DNA of 7,679 bases from Gemmataceae bacterium (GTDB lineage Bacteria > Planctomycetota > Planctomycetia > Gemmatales > Gemmataceae). Under the pieces are notes generated by a model. That model searched no databases. It saw only the letters and a list, made by a program, of their open reading frames with translations, and had not been told where the DNA came from. Of this stretch, positions 7,601-7,679 are shown one piece after another (positions within the stretch are counted from its first letter, which is position 1; each line of letters starts with the position of its first letter). The DNA lies in NCBI GenBank assembly GCA_017853285.1, contig JAFMJU010000186.1, positions 1 to 7,679 of the forward strand. Direction: 5' to 3'. Made by a program: the position numbers and the translations under genes.

Positions 7601-7679
7601 CCAGGGCCCGCAGCAGAACCGGCCGCATGGCGTTCCACAAGGCTGGGTCGAGCTTGCGTGCGATCGCCACCCAGTTCGC
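4635..7679 (-). CDS. glnE: Bifunctional glutamine synthetase adenylyltransferase / adenylyl-removing enzyme (5' end at or beyond window edge)
   Basis: GlnE adenylylates glutamine synthetase to inactivate it and removes the AMP to restore it, in response to PII and glutamine, in the cytoplasm. The frame has 1011 codons from GTG at 7670 and stays open for three more codons to the edge, so the true start cannot be fixed; numbering here is from that GTG. The N-terminal adenylyl-removing half has FGKLGGEELNYSSDIDLMF (aspartates 213 and 215), YRVDLRLRP (D263), WERQALIKVRPV at 293-304 and KTGRGGIRDIEY at 357-368. The C-terminal adenylyltransferase half has MGRLGAREMSYHSDLDLVI (D744, D746), YSIDMRLRP (D801), WERIALTRARVV at 833-844 and KRGPGGLADIEF at 891-902. 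All three nucleotidyltransferase aspartates are present in both halves, so both activities should be intact. E. coli GlnE is 946 residues. Neither glnA nor glnB is in the window. Confidence 0.97.
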   Translation of the reverse strand, partial: ANWVAIARKLDPALWNAMRPVLLRALGRCPDPDMALNALDRLVEPGHESRLHQIAGLMDQRGRPLESLVILLGTSAWQGDLLARHPAFLGRFRPPVGPRRSPSREELESELRLELERHSGSRPQDDAARLGAFRRFRLSHLLRVGINDVLRERPLEEITRDLSRVADASIQLAWEQAWRAISTRFGAPIAPDGARVRGCCLAFGKLGGEELNYSSDIDLMFLFDREGLTEGGRMRLTAGEFFARLAAEVVRLLSAPSDAGAGYRVDLRLRPDGSRGPVARDLMATMAYYDSMGRTWERQALIKVRPVAGDSGLGREFLKAIEPFVYRKYLSFAEINEIKALKRRIENRAKSTGGEDLDVKTGRGGIRDIEYTVQFLQLANGGDLPALRLRGTLPALLGLERAGCLTDQEFRLLEQSYRFLRKIEHRLQMLFDLQVHRLPEAGDGLERLARRMGFVPLEDGTTPAAAFLAQFRACTGPTRAILDHLLHMSFADEGQAEPETDLVLDPDTDPSEAERVLRGHGFADTARALANLALLAREPVPFLSARRCRHFLASIAPQLLKALSTTPDPDMALANLERVTASLGARGELYELFRLHPPSLRLMVDLCAWSQFLSEILVTNPGMADELLDALVLDQPPSRATLDSEISILLKGAEDPDTILRSFQDKEFLRVGVRDILGKDDSRATSLALTEIAESILVTLADRATALLEARSGTPVLLEGPHAGQPCRWAIVAMGRLGAREMSYHSDLDLVILYEGPGRYAWEGGSTFGPSADCHQHFTELAQRIIQLASKPTGAVGGRLYSIDMRLRPTGRSGALVVSLPEFARYHGEGGGAQLWERIALTRARVVHGEPLFVEEVRSVLAQVARAPWPPEGVREAVAMRHRLEASRTDRDLKRGPGGLADIEFIASVLQCQNATALGGCIEPNTMEALNHLERAGLISVVQAAQLREAHAFMDRCLMRMRVTHNRALDELPADPIEVEKLRRRLGPDAPADLVGHLANLRERTRTLFSRLIG

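Noticed and set aside
1..7679. tRNA or rRNA genes, CRISPR arrays, insertion sequences, attachment sites
   Set aside because: No cloverleaf-like segment, regularly spaced repeats, transposase motifs or terminal inverted repeats were seen; nearly all of the window is covered by four coherent genes.

Overview
The window looks like chromosomal DNA from a GC-rich bacterium, most likely a planctomycete (Planctomycetota, possibly Gemmatales-like). The main clue is a tandem pair of DUF1501 proteins with Tat-type leaders, a family strongly expanded in Planctomycetota and Verrucomicrobiota. The taxon is inferred from gene content; nothing in the window, such as rRNA, fixes it.

Layout: (1) Positions 1-1435, minus strand, hold the first 478 codons of a gene that runs off the left edge. 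It encodes a membrane-anchored protein with a coiled coil, a helix-hairpin-helix (HhH) region resembling the C-terminus of YegI-type kinases, a proline-rich linker and a TerB-like domain. No ORF with both ends inside the window represents it. (2) Positions 1436-1799 form a divergent intergenic region of about 360 bp with small repeats and palindromes but no convincing promoter hexamers. (3) Positions 1800-3182 and 3203-4621, plus strand, are two DUF1501 paralogues 20 bp apart, probably one transcription unit. (4) Positions 4635-7679, minus strand, encode GlnE, the bifunctional glutamine synthetase adenylyltransferase/adenylyl-removing enzyme. It is convergent with the DUF1501 pair, its stop lies 13 bp away, and its 5' end sits at or just past the right edge.

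The genes do not form one obvious pathway. GlnE is nitrogen-control housekeeping. The DUF1501 pair is probably exported and of unknown function. The HhH-TerB protein is the least described item: it combines, behind a membrane anchor, domains otherwise known from Ter-type stress and conflict networks. No mobile element, CRISPR array, tRNA or rRNA is visible.
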